Positions 26,288 through 34,295 of a stretch of 64,000 nt of DNA are shown piece by piece. Position 1 is the first letter of the stretch; every line of letters starts with the position of its first letter. Origin of the DNA: Fimbriimonadaceae bacterium (lineage in GTDB: Bacteria > Armatimonadota > Fimbriimonadia > Fimbriimonadales > Fimbriimonadaceae); contig JAHBTE010000001.1 of assembly GCA_019638675.1 (NCBI GenBank), positions 342,605 through 406,604 of the forward strand, written 5' to 3'. Below the pieces are notes generated by a model. That model worked only from the letters and a program-made list of their open reading frames with translations, was not told the origin of the DNA and searched no databases. Position numbers and translations under genes: made by a program.

Positions 26288-27085
26288 TTAAAAATCCATC
26301 AATTTATCGAGCCCAACATGAAAACCGTTAAGTTCTTTGACTCTTCGTACAGCCAGCAAGACTCCCGCCATAAAGCTGGCTCGATCCATGGAATCGTGGC
26401 GAATACTCAGCCGTTCTCCCGGCCCGCCGAATAAGACTTCTTGAGAGGCAACGAATCCTGGAAGGCGTACGGAATGAACTTGAACCCCTTTCACATCTCC
26501 ACCCCGTGCACCTTTTGCTTTTTCAACCGCGCCTATCGCTCGATAACCAGATCTTTCCCGAGCAGCGGCAATATGCTCGGCGGTGTGCCATGCGGTTCCA
26601 CTAGGCGCATCAAGCTTCTGCTCGTGGTGCATTTCGATCACTTCGGCATCAGGGAAATACTTAGCCGCTATTGCCGCAAACCGCATCATCATCACAGCTC
26701 CAAGCGCAAAATTCGGCACGAGAAGCACAGGAGCGCCATATTCATCCGCAGCAAGCTTGATTGTTCTTTGGTCTTCGCCGCTGATTCCGCTTGTGCCGAT
26801 GACTACGGCGACACCGCGTTTGAGCGCACTTAGCGTATGGTCAGTTGCCGAGGCATGGTGGGTGAATTCCACAAGAACATCTGGCGTGCTGGATTCCAGC
26901 ATTGCACCAAGTTTGTTGCCAATATCGAGAGGCGTAACTGATCCACCCAACAGCGATTGGGTTGTTGCTCCCTCACTCGTTCGGTCACAAGCACCGACCA
27001 ACTCCATATCCTGCGCTCCGGAAACTGCCCGAACAACTTCCTGCCCCATTCGCCCGCAGGCTCCCACTACCGCAACTTTCAACAT
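26288..27085 (-). CDS. dapB: 4-hydroxy-tetrahydrodipicolinate reductase DapB
   Basis: Protein of 265 residues. It opens with the NAD(P) loop VAVVGACGRMGQEVV, contains IEMHHEQKLDAPSGTA with the paired catalytic residues of DapB, and continues VQVHSVRLPGFVASQEVLFG. It makes tetrahydrodipicolinate for lysine and diaminopimelate (cell wall) synthesis. It follows the secreted hypothetical gene by 4 nt on the same strand. DapA is not in the window. Confidence 0.95.
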   Translation of the reverse strand: MLKVAVVGACGRMGQEVVRAVSGAQDMELVGACDRTSEGATTQSLLGGSVTPLDIGNKLGAMLESSTPDVLVEFTHHASATDHTLSALKRGVAVVIGTSGISGEDQRTIKLAADEYGAPVLLVPNFALGAVMMMRFAAIAAKYFPDAEVIEMHHEQKLDAPSGTAWHTAEHIAAARERSGYRAIGAVEKAKGARGGDVKGVQVHSVRLPGFVASQEVLFGGPGERLSIRHDSMDRASFMAGVLLAVRRVKELNGFHVGLDKLMDF

Positions 27086-27089
27086 ATCG

Positions 27090-27737
27090 TTATTTCTCCG
27101 CTCTTCTTGTCATCGAACCGCCTGGCGTTTCGATTAAATATGGATCGCCAACGTCATCAAGCCAAGCCTTAGCCGAACCGATTGTGACGTAGTTAGCCGA
27201 AACCGTTTTGCCCGCCCATTTTAGATTTCGTTTGCCGTGATAGGTGCAAACCGTTTCTTGCCAAGATCGGGTTCCGAGGTCAAACCGTTGATAGGTGGTC
27301 TTCCCTCCCGCCGCAACTCGGTCACGAATAAACCAAAATTCTGGAGATGCCGTCACCTTCATCGCGCTTGGAAACGCCAGAGCATCGTTGACTGCTTTTC
27401 CGTCTTGCTCGACTTTGATATTTGCTCCAGCCGAATCAAAAGTAACGACAACTGATTGCTTGGCTTCGCCTCCCTGAAGATTGGTGACCTGCAGATGGCG
27501 AATCGGCAATCCGGTTGCATCGTAGGTCGATTCTTGAAGAACGGAAACAGATTTCTTAGCCTCATCTTCGAGCACCATTCCCAGCCGAACATATTTGGAG
27601 CCATTAGGCAAAAGTTTGTTGACTAGCGTAGCCTTGCCTTTTAATCCACCAGCGACCACATCCAGAGTGACCTCGCCCGCCAACGCCATTGCGCTTACAA
27701 AAACCAATCCTAAAACTGCCATCCATCTCATAATCAT
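27090..27737 (-). CDS. Hypothetical secreted protein (LolA-like beta fold possible)
   Basis: Protein of 215 residues with a strong signal peptide (WMAVLGLVFVSAMALAGE). The mature part is beta-rich: LPNGSKYVRLGMVLEDE, YQRFDLGTRSWQETVCTYH and a final DVGDPYLIETPGGSMTRR. The alternating strands resemble outer-membrane lipoprotein-sorting or DUF-type beta proteins, but no family is certain. It overlaps the upstream FAD oxidoreductase by 4 nt and precedes dapB by 4 nt, so the three appear co-transcribed. Confidence 0.75.
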   Translation of the reverse strand: MIMRWMAVLGLVFVSAMALAGEVTLDVVAGGLKGKATLVNKLLPNGSKYVRLGMVLEDEAKKSVSVLQESTYDATGLPIRHLQVTNLQGGEAKQSVVVTFDSAGANIKVEQDGKAVNDALAFPSAMKVTASPEFWFIRDRVAAGGKTTYQRFDLGTRSWQETVCTYHGKRNLKWAGKTVSANYVTIGSAKAWLDDVGDPYLIETPGGSMTRRAEK

Positions 27738-28714
27738 TCGCTCAATAAGAATTCCGCCGCCTGAACACCACTCAAATACGCTTGGTGAGTTCGTGCCCCG
27801 GCAATTCCATCTCCAGCAATGAGGAGCCGCTCCCCGCGCTTGTTCACTGATTCAAATGATACAGTGTTCGCCGCGTGGCTGTATTTCCAACGCTTCACCT
27901 CTTTGATCATAGGAACCGCGTTGGCAATACCAAGCAAACGCTTCACATCAAACCAGGTTTCCGATATCACGTCTTCATCGGATCGTTCAAAACTGTATCG
28001 GCTGTAGCGTGCGCTCATTTGTGCCACGATCGCCGTGCATCCTTCTGGCGCTCGGGCAGTGCCAGGAACTTTAATATTTTCTATGCTCAGCCAAGTCAAT
28101 GGTTGAGACTGGTTGGGGTCAAGCAGGGCATGATAAGGCTTATCTATTGACTCCTCCACACCAAACATCACACTCAAGCACTTGCGATATTGCGCACCAG
28201 CAAATTGGCGGCGATCTTTAATCGTTTCAAGTAGCACTTGGCTCTGCGGGAGCGGGGCGGTTAAGATCACATGGCTATAACTTTCGCCGTTGACAACATA
28301 GTGAGGGCCATCATGAGACAGTTTTTCGACGGGGGTTTCAAATCTAACGTCTAAATCTGCTCCGAGTAATTTGCCCAATGTATTTACGCCCTTTTGGTAG
28401 GCGTAGCGGTGGAGAGTATTGCTTTCTGGGTCAACCGGAGAAACTCGTCCATCCGCATGTAGGAAGATCGGCTTTTCAATCAGTACGAGTTCTTCTTGCG
28501 GAAGCTCTTCCAAAATCACTCTTTCTAATTCCGAACCGCGCGGCGAAATAATTGTCGCCCCGTGATCAAATGTGTAGTCGCCGATTCTTCTTGTGGCGAC
28601 CCGGCCCCCGTAAGCGCGGGATTTTTCAAAAACGACAACGGAAACACCCGCTTTCTGCAAGGTTCTAGCGGCCCCGAGTCCGGCCATGCCGGCACCGATG
28701 ACCGCAACTCTCAC
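27734..28714 (-). CDS. FAD/NAD(P)-dependent oxidoreductase (renalase-like)
   Basis: Protein of 326 residues with a GTG start. The N-terminal dinucleotide fold AVIGAGMAGLGAARTL is followed by VVVFEKSRAYGGRVATRR, where the GGR(V/M)ATRR motif is typical of renalase-like FAD enzymes. The C terminus has the second FAD contact LLIAGDGIAGARTHQAYLSG. The substrate is unknown. It overlaps the upstream FAD enzyme by 4 nt, so both are translated together. Confidence 0.88.
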   Translation of the reverse strand: MRVAVIGAGMAGLGAARTLQKAGVSVVVFEKSRAYGGRVATRRIGDYTFDHGATIISPRGSELERVILEELPQEELVLIEKPIFLHADGRVSPVDPESNTLHRYAYQKGVNTLGKLLGADLDVRFETPVEKLSHDGPHYVVNGESYSHVILTAPLPQSQVLLETIKDRRQFAGAQYRKCLSVMFGVEESIDKPYHALLDPNQSQPLTWLSIENIKVPGTARAPEGCTAIVAQMSARYSRYSFERSDEDVISETWFDVKRLLGIANAVPMIKEVKRWKYSHAANTVSFESVNKRGERLLIAGDGIAGARTHQAYLSGVQAAEFLLSE

Positions 28715-29970
28715 GCGGTAATAAGCTCCTGCTTTTCGCTCAGTACTTTGATTGCGGCTTGCTGACCACTCAGAACCGCACCATCAATTCCCGCATAGGT
28801 CGTGTGTTCGCCCGCCAAGATCAAACCTGGTTCAGGGTTAGTATTGGGGAGATGGCTACGGAATCCAACTGGCTGCGGCATTTGTGCGTAAGGAATTCTA
28901 TCCACACGCAAAGGTCGCCATGCTTCCACCTTATGGTTAGGGAACCACGAACGCAATTCGTATCGAACGCTGTCGGCAAGTAGCTGATCTGCTTCGTTCG
29001 GACATCCCAAAATGGTAGCCGAGATCAATTGCTGTCCATGCGGAGCAAGGCTCTTGGAAACTGCACTCATACAAGCAACATGGTTTACGCGACCACCTTC
29101 TGCTCCATTCACGACTAGGATTGCCTCTTCTGTAATCTTGTCGTTTGCGGCAAAGTGCACGGTTGTACATGACTTTCCGGATTGCGGTGTACCGACGCCG
29201 GTTAATCTTGAGCAAGAGGGTTGATCGGTGGCAATAATGACCGACTCGGCGTCAATGTTTTCACCGGATTCGAGCTTTACGCCGCAAACCCGACCATCCT
29301 TACGCATAAGTGAATCAACTTTCACTCCAAATCGCATAGATTCTGGTCGGATACCCGCCGCAATTTGATCAGGAATAGCTTGCATTCCACTTGCCGGAAT
29401 GGTTGCTGGGCCACGATCAAGCATCTGCCAGTAAAAGGCGAAAGGCAAACAGCTCACATCTAGGCTACGGTCAAGAAACACGCCACCAAAAAATGGACGG
29501 ACAAATCGGTTAATCGCATTCTTGCTCAAATTCCGCGATGAGAGATATTCTTCAACCGATTGGTCAGGCAAGTCCCAAACTTGCTCTGGAGTTAGTTGGT
29601 CGAGTTCATCACCTATTTGATGGAGGCGCATTAAATCTGAAATCGGCAACCAGCGGCTCATCACGGTTTGGATTAAGTTTTCGCGGTGGACTTCCCGCAT
29701 CCGTTTGCCGTCAAAAACTAAGCACCCAGGCTCAAAAGTACGCAAATCGAGTGCGGATTCATTCAGTTCTAATCGTGCGTTAGGGTAGTTCTCAAAATAC
29801 ACCTGAAACCCGAGATCTAAGCGGAACCCATCCACATCGTCGGTGCGCATCCTGCCACCGGGTGCATCGCTGGCATCAAGCAAAAGAATATCCACTCCCG
29901 CTTGTTCAAGCCTTCTGGCACAAACGAGACCGGCCATTCCGGCTCCGACGATAACGACTGGCTTTTGCAT
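28711..29970 (-). CDS. FAD-dependent amine oxidase / phytoene-desaturase-like oxidoreductase
   Basis: Protein of 419 residues from the ATG at 29970; 13 further in-frame codons upstream have no family sequence. It opens VVIVGAGMAGLVCARRL and LLLDASDAPGGRMRTDD, the flavin-binding signature of the amine-oxidase/protoporphyrinogen-oxidase superfamily. RFVRPFFGGVFLDRSLD and LAGEHTTYAGIDGAVLSG complete the FAD site. Relatives include carotenoid desaturases and plant SLL1 homologues. The substrate is unknown. It is the first gene of the minus-strand run ending at dapB. Confidence 0.88.
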   Translation of the reverse strand: MQKPVVIVGAGMAGLVCARRLEQAGVDILLLDASDAPGGRMRTDDVDGFRLDLGFQVYFENYPNARLELNESALDLRTFEPGCLVFDGKRMREVHRENLIQTVMSRWLPISDLMRLHQIGDELDQLTPEQVWDLPDQSVEEYLSSRNLSKNAINRFVRPFFGGVFLDRSLDVSCLPFAFYWQMLDRGPATIPASGMQAIPDQIAAGIRPESMRFGVKVDSLMRKDGRVCGVKLESGENIDAESVIIATDQPSCSRLTGVGTPQSGKSCTTVHFAANDKITEEAILVVNGAEGGRVNHVACMSAVSKSLAPHGQQLISATILGCPNEADQLLADSVRYELRSWFPNHKVEAWRPLRVDRIPYAQMPQPVGFRSHLPNTNPEPGLILAGEHTTYAGIDGAVLSGQQAAIKVLSEKQELITA

Positions 29971-30076
29971 GCTTTTCAGTTTTACCAGGTTGAACTTAAA
30001 ACCAGCCAAGACAACCTATTTCAATAAATTGATTTTTTGCTGTAGAGTTACGCGAAGTCAGGCGTCAATACTCCGT

Positions 30077-31165
30077 ATGAATCGGTTCCTCTTCCTTGTT
30101 GCTCTGCTCGCTACTGCTCCTTTTGTTCAAGCAGACTGGGTTATCGGATCGGGAAGATCATCTGGGATGGGCCGCGCAGGTTTAGCGTTACCTGGTGACT
30201 TTGTTTATTCAGGGCGCACAAATCCGGCGATGTACGGTTTGGCACCAGCAGATTTCCGGTTCCTTGTGCCTAGATTCTCATTCCGTTTCGATGGTGTTGG
30301 TTTAGGTGATTTGCAGGATTTCCGAAGCAGTATTAACCAAGGCGGTTTGGATTCGGGTGATATGGCTGAACTTGCCAAAAAATTTGGCGACAATAACTTT
30401 CAGTTTGGTGGTGGCGTTGGTTTAGGAATCTTCTTCCAAGGTCTAGCCATTGATTTCGGAGGTGACGCTTTGGTTGCTGGCTTGCCAAACGCGGAACTTC
30501 AGAGTTGGGTTCAGGGAGGCAGTCAAGGTGCTGTACCCATGGATGCTCAATTGGATGCTTACGGACTTGGCGGCTACGAATTTGGAATCGGCTACGGTCG
30601 TAGGCTTAATACTCCGGGAATCATGGACATCTCGTTAGGCGTTCGAGCAAAAATTGTCCGAAGCTATTACACCCATCGGTACGTTGATTCCGCCGCAATT
30701 CAGTCGAATTCCGAGGGATCGCTCGGTTCGGAAATGGGTGGCAAGAACGTGCTCAACGAATCAGGTCTAGGGCTTGACCTTGGTATGGTCGCCAGTGCTA
30801 ACAAGGATCGTGGTTACTTCCTCGGTGCGACGATCGAAAACTTCTTAATTCCGACCACTACATTTGATGCAACTACACCCATGCTCGCAAATTCTATTGT
30901 TCGCCCTTATGCCAGGACGGTCAATTTCGGATTCGGCTACATTACTCCCGGCAAGTTTGTTTTTGCCGCTGACTTTATCGACGCACTTAACGGCGGGGAT
31001 CGAAAGGAATTGCGGGTTGGAAGTGAGTACTTGATGGGCAATCTTGCTTTTAGAGGTGGCTACGAGTCTCGATCTGGCTTTACAGTTGGGTTCGGCATCG
31101 GTGGCTTCAATATGGCGTTCGGAGGAAACTCAAGCGGTCAATTTAGTTACGCATTACGCTTTTGA
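30077..31165 (+). CDS. Outer-membrane beta-barrel protein (TraF_2/FadL-like)
   Basis: Protein of 362 residues from the ATG at 30077; the frame is open upstream but antisense to the FAD oxidoreductase. The signal peptide ends near VQA-DW. The mature start GSGRSSGMGRAGLALPGDFV resembles the conjugal-transfer TraF-like/FadL-like barrel family. The body is glycine- and aromatic-rich with alternating strands, and the protein ends SYALRF, a C-terminal aromatic residue as needed for barrel insertion. This supports a two-membrane envelope. Confidence 0.85.
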   Translation: MNRFLFLVALLATAPFVQADWVIGSGRSSGMGRAGLALPGDFVYSGRTNPAMYGLAPADFRFLVPRFSFRFDGVGLGDLQDFRSSINQGGLDSGDMAELAKKFGDNNFQFGGGVGLGIFFQGLAIDFGGDALVAGLPNAELQSWVQGGSQGAVPMDAQLDAYGLGGYEFGIGYGRRLNTPGIMDISLGVRAKIVRSYYTHRYVDSAAIQSNSEGSLGSEMGGKNVLNESGLGLDLGMVASANKDRGYFLGATIENFLIPTTTFDATTPMLANSIVRPYARTVNFGFGYITPGKFVFAADFIDALNGGDRKELRVGSEYLMGNLAFRGGYESRSGFTVGFGIGGFNMAFGGNSSGQFSYALRF

Positions 31166-31189
31166 CCCTATTTTTAACTGGTTGGGCAC

Positions 31190-31324
31190 TTATCTGCCGA
31201 AGATATTGTTGAATGCGGCGAGGATTGGGCGAATCGGGCTTTTATGGGCAACATAGTAGTTCGTTTTCCCTGGTTCTGCATCGGAACCATCCGTTGAACC
31301 GTCCTCAATTGCTGCAGGGTTCAC
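31190..31324 (-). CDS. Candidate small ORF (44 aa), antisense of the gap
   Basis: A 44-codon frame with GTG start at 31324 and TAA at 31190. The second half reads GKTNYYVAHKSPIRPILAA then FNNIFGR, with amino-acid and codon choice like neighbouring genes. The frame stays open upstream into the antisense of the lipoprotein gene, and no Shine-Dalgarno is visible, so it could also be chance or a remnant. It fills most of the gap between the barrel protein and the lipoprotein. Confidence 0.3.
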   Translation of the reverse strand: MNPAAIEDGSTDGSDAEPGKTNYYVAHKSPIRPILAAFNNIFGR

Positions 31325-31370
31325 TGTAACAGGCGGCCCAAAATGCAAACACACTGGAGATAAAAAGAAA

Positions 31371-31685
31371 ATGAAGAGTTCAAAACTGTTCTTGATGGCC
31401 ATCGCGGTCGTAGCACTTGGTGCATTCGCGCTTGTTGGATGCGAACCAGCTGCAGAACCAGCACCTGAAACCGGAACCACCGGTTCAAACACCGCAACCC
31501 CTGAAACCGCAACCACAACCCCAGAGGGTGGCGAAACCAAAACCACCGAAGGCGGCGATATGACTGGCGGAGAAGCTAAAACCACTGAAGGTACTGAAGG
31601 CACCGAGCCTGCAGCAACTCCGGAAGGTGGCGATGCAAAGCCAGCTGACGATGGTCATGGTCACGCTGCCGGCGAAGGTCACTAA
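31371..31685 (+). CDS. Low-complexity lipoprotein with His-rich C terminus
   Basis: Protein of 104 residues. It has a lipoprotein signal peptide with lipobox LVGC (Cys at about 24), then a Thr/Glu/Gly/Pro-rich repetitive body (units like TTPEGGETK, TTEGGD, GGEAKTTEG) and the end DDGHGHAAGEGH with three His. GGAGAT lies upstream of the ATG. His-rich ends often bind Zn or other divalent metals, and the TroABCD-like importer begins 119 nt downstream, so a metal-handling role is plausible. The terminator between them suggests separate transcripts. Confidence 0.8.
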   Translation: MKSSKLFLMAIAVVALGAFALVGCEPAAEPAPETGTTGSNTATPETATTTPEGGETKTTEGGDMTGGEAKTTEGTEGTEPAATPEGGDAKPADDGHGHAAGEGH

Positions 31686-31694
31686 TCAAAAACC

Positions 31695-31752
31695 GCTGAT
31701 TTAGAAAATCAGCATTGTCGCCTCCCATCTTTTTTAAGCTGGGAGGTTTTTT
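31695..31752 (+). terminator. Two hairpins, second an intrinsic terminator
   Basis: The first hairpin pairs GCTGATTT (31695-31702) with AAATCAGC (31706-31713). The second pairs CCTCCCA (31721-31727) with TGGGAGG (31740-31746) and is followed by T6 at 31747-31752, a canonical Rho-independent terminator. They end the lipoprotein transcript before the metal-transport operon. Confidence 0.85.
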
Positions 31753-31779
31753 AGTCCCAAAAGCAAAGTAATTCTCAAA

Positions 31780-31799
31780 TATAATTTAACCTTGGTTAA
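31780..31799 (+). promoter_or_regulatory. Promoter -10 box with overlapping 14-bp operator palindrome
   Basis: A perfect TATAAT lies at 31780-31785. Touching it, 31786-31799 is the perfect palindrome TTAACC-TT-GGTTAA. Its position on the expected transcription start is classic for a repressor site, and the sequence resembles DtxR/MntR/SirR-type metal-repressor boxes. The genes it precedes encode a Mn/Zn/Fe importer, which supports metal-dependent repression. No good -35 box is seen and the repressor gene is not in this window. Confidence 0.6.
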
Positions 31800-31803
31800 C
31801 TTA

Positions 31804-32724
31804 TTGAACCGTGGTGAACTTTTCAGATTAGGTTGGGCACTCTGCATGTGCGCCCTACTTGCGTTTGCCGGTTGCCGGTCAACCAAAAATTTTCACTCCA
31901 CCGACAAGGTCAAAGTTGTTGCGACGACTGGAATGCTTGCCGATCTTGTGACAAATATCGGTGGAAATCAGGTTGAAGTCATCGCCTTGATGGGCTCTGG
32001 AGTAGATCCGCACTTATATAGGCCAACGGCTGGAGACGTAAACCGAATATCTCAAGCGGACTTAGTTGTCTTTGGCGGATTGCATTTAGAAGGGCGGATG
32101 GGCCACGTGTTTGAAACGCTGGCGGCAAAGTCGCTTGACGTTGGGAGCTATTTGCCGCACGAAGAAATCATTTACCATTCGGGCCAACCAGACCCCCACG
32201 TTTGGCATGATCCAATACTATGGCAATCGGCGGTTACTTCTGTTGTCGCAAGACTTTCGGAGTACAGACCAAACAATAAAGAGCAGTTCGAAGAAGCTGG
32301 AAAAACCTACATAGCAAAACTCCAAGCGGTTCACGAAGAGAACCAGAAGATGTTTGAACAAATCCCCGAGCAATCGCGGATTATCGTTACCGCCCACGAT
32401 GCTTTTACTTACTTTGGTCGCCGCTACGGATTGGAAGTTCTAGGGATTCAAGGCACTAATACAACGACCGAAGCCTCCGCCCAGCACATGGTCTCCCTCG
32501 CTAATACAATAGCGAAATACAAGATCAAGGCGATTTTTGTCGAATCTAGCGTCAGTCACGCCACGATTGAAGCACTCCAGCAAGCGGTTAAGAAAAGAGG
32601 CTGGGATGTGAAAATTGGCGGTCAGCTTTATAGCGATGCCATGGGGGCATCCGGCACTGATGAAGGCACTTATCTTGGAATGATTCGCGCCAATGTCCGA
32701 ACTATCACAGAAGCACTCAAATGA
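31804..32724 (+). CDS. troA: Metal ABC transporter substrate-binding lipoprotein (TroA/MntA-like)
   Basis: About 306 residues from TTG at 31804. The start is uncertain: a TTG at 31792 lies inside the operator and an ATG at 31846 would leave too short a signal. The lipobox is LAFAGC. It is a cluster-9 metal-binding protein with the His of GVDPHLYRP, the His of PDPHVWHDP, Glu of IFVESSVSHATIEAL and Asp of LYSDAMGASGTDEGTY; the last blocks closely follow Treponema TroA. It binds Mn, Zn or Fe in the periplasm for import. First gene of the importer operon. Confidence 0.9.
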   Translation: MNRGELFRLGWALCMCALLAFAGCRSTKNFHSTDKVKVVATTGMLADLVTNIGGNQVEVIALMGSGVDPHLYRPTAGDVNRISQADLVVFGGLHLEGRMGHVFETLAAKSLDVGSYLPHEEIIYHSGQPDPHVWHDPILWQSAVTSVVARLSEYRPNNKEQFEEAGKTYIAKLQAVHEENQKMFEQIPEQSRIIVTAHDAFTYFGRRYGLEVLGIQGTNTTTEASAQHMVSLANTIAKYKIKAIFVESSVSHATIEALQQAVKKRGWDVKIGGQLYSDAMGASGTDEGTYLGMIRANVRTITEALK

Positions 32725-33440
32725 ACGCACTCACTATTCGCGACCTCACAGTTAGCTACCAAAAGGAGCCGGTTCTTTTTGACATTGACCTCGATTTACC
32801 CGCTGGTCAACTCTGCGCTATTGTTGGCCCCAACGGTGCGGGGAAATCTACCCTGTTGCGGAGCATTCTGGGATTGCAGTCAATTTCGGCCGGAACCATC
32901 TCCATCTGCGACGTTCCAACCCCTGCTGGCACTAAGAATCTTGGTTACGTTCCTCAGCGGTCTTCAGTAGATTGGGATTTTCCCACCAACGTATTTGAAG
33001 TCGTGCTGATGGGCACGTACCGTTCTCTCGGCTGGTTTAAGCGACCAGGAAAAATCGAAAAAGATCGAGCAACTCACGCCCTCGAATCAGTCGGAATGAT
33101 GGATTTAGCTCATCGGCAAATTTCAGAACTCAGCGGCGGGCAACAGCAACGAGTGTTCCTCGCAAGAGCACTTGCTCAAGATGCCCCCGTCACGTTGATG
33201 GATGAACCGTTCGCCGGTATTGATGCGGCGAGCGAAAAGCAGATTTTCGCCGTGTTGCGTTTGCTCAAGGAGCAACAAAAGACCGCAATCGTTGTTCACC
33301 ACGATCTGGAGACCGTTGCCGAATATTTTGACCACGTCACATTGCTCAACCGCCGGATCATTGCATCTGGTTCAACAACTGATATTTTCACGCCTACTTT
33401 AGTCGCTCAAACATACGGATTTGCGGGAGTCATGGGTTAG
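32721..33440 (+). CDS. troB: Metal ABC transporter ATP-binding protein (TroB-like)
   Basis: ABC ATPase of 239 residues with Walker A GPNGAGKST, the RSSVDWDFP segment characteristic of Mn/Zn transporter ATPases, signature LSGGQQQRV, Walker B VTLMDEPFAGID and the switch His in VVHHD. It powers uptake of the metal delivered by the binding protein. It overlaps the preceding gene by 4 nt (ATGA). Confidence 0.93.
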   Translation: MNALTIRDLTVSYQKEPVLFDIDLDLPAGQLCAIVGPNGAGKSTLLRSILGLQSISAGTISICDVPTPAGTKNLGYVPQRSSVDWDFPTNVFEVVLMGTYRSLGWFKRPGKIEKDRATHALESVGMMDLAHRQISELSGGQQQRVFLARALAQDAPVTLMDEPFAGIDAASEKQIFAVLRLLKEQQKTAIVVHHDLETVAEYFDHVTLLNRRIIASGSTTDIFTPTLVAQTYGFAGVMG

Positions 33441-33443
33441 CAG

Positions 33444-34295
33444 ATGTTAGATATTCTTTCCGATTACACGCTCAGAACCATCCTTCTCGGCACGATGTCG
33501 CTAGGATTGTTTTGCGCTGTTCTCGGTACCTTCGCGGTTCTCCGCAAACAGTCGCTCGTCGGCGACACATTGGCGCATGCGGCTCTCCCAGGAGTCTGTT
33601 TGGGCTATCTCGCAACGCATACCAAGTCTCCCGCCGCAGTTTTGATCGGAGCGACGGTTACCTGCGCTTTCGCTATGTTTTGGGTTCATTGGAGCACCAA
33701 ATACGCGCGCAACGATTGGAACACGAGCCTCGGTATTGTTCTCACCTCAATGTTTGGGTTGGGTGTGGTTTTTCTCAGCTATATCCAACGTGGCCCATCG
33801 GGCGGTCAGGCTGGACTAGACACTTTTTTGTTCGGACAAGCGGCGTCACTAGTGGAACAGACTGTCCTGATCATCACGGTGATTGGGGTGCTGGCTACCA
33901 TCGTTTTGATCAGAATTCAGCAACCGTACCAACTGCTTGCCTTTGATCCTACGTTTGCTCGTGCGAGCGGGCTCAACATTGAACGGATCGAAACGATCCA
34001 AACAATGTTGTTAATCGCGGGCGTGATCATTGGCCTCAATACGGTCGGAGTTGTATTGCTAAGCGCGATGCTTGTGGCGCCAGCACTAGCGGCTCGACCA
34101 TGGATCAAAAATAGCACTCAACTGCTGATTCTAGCGGCGGTTGTTGGTTTAGTCAGTTCCGGGTTAGGCGCGATCGTTTCTTCGCGTAGTGAAGGTCTGC
34201 CCACTGGACCTGTTGTAGTCGTCACGCTTGCCATCCTAGTGTCACTGTCGCTCTTCGGTCATCAAGTATTGAAATCGGCAAGGAGGGTTGCATGA
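33444..34295 (+). CDS. troC: Metal ABC transporter permease (TroC-like)
   Basis: Protein of 283 residues with about eight hydrophobic segments, and the family motifs FAVLRKQSLVGDTLAHAALP and GLNIERIETIQTMLL. It belongs to the cluster-9 ABC-3 permeases for Mn, Zn or Fe. It starts 3 nt after the ATPase gene and overlaps the second permease by 4 nt, so it probably pairs with it as a heterodimeric channel. Confidence 0.92.
   Translation: MLDILSDYTLRTILLGTMSLGLFCAVLGTFAVLRKQSLVGDTLAHAALPGVCLGYLATHTKSPAAVLIGATVTCAFAMFWVHWSTKYARNDWNTSLGIVLTSMFGLGVVFLSYIQRGPSGGQAGLDTFLFGQAASLVEQTVLIITVIGVLATIVLIRIQQPYQLLAFDPTFARASGLNIERIETIQTMLLIAGVIIGLNTVGVVLLSAMLVAPALAARPWIKNSTQLLILAAVVGLVSSGLGAIVSSRSEGLPTGPVVVVTLAILVSLSLFGHQVLKSARRVA

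Noticed and set aside
29843-30076. Upstream extension of the outer-membrane protein frame
   Set aside because: It is antisense to the FAD oxidoreductase; a clean signal peptide begins at 30077.
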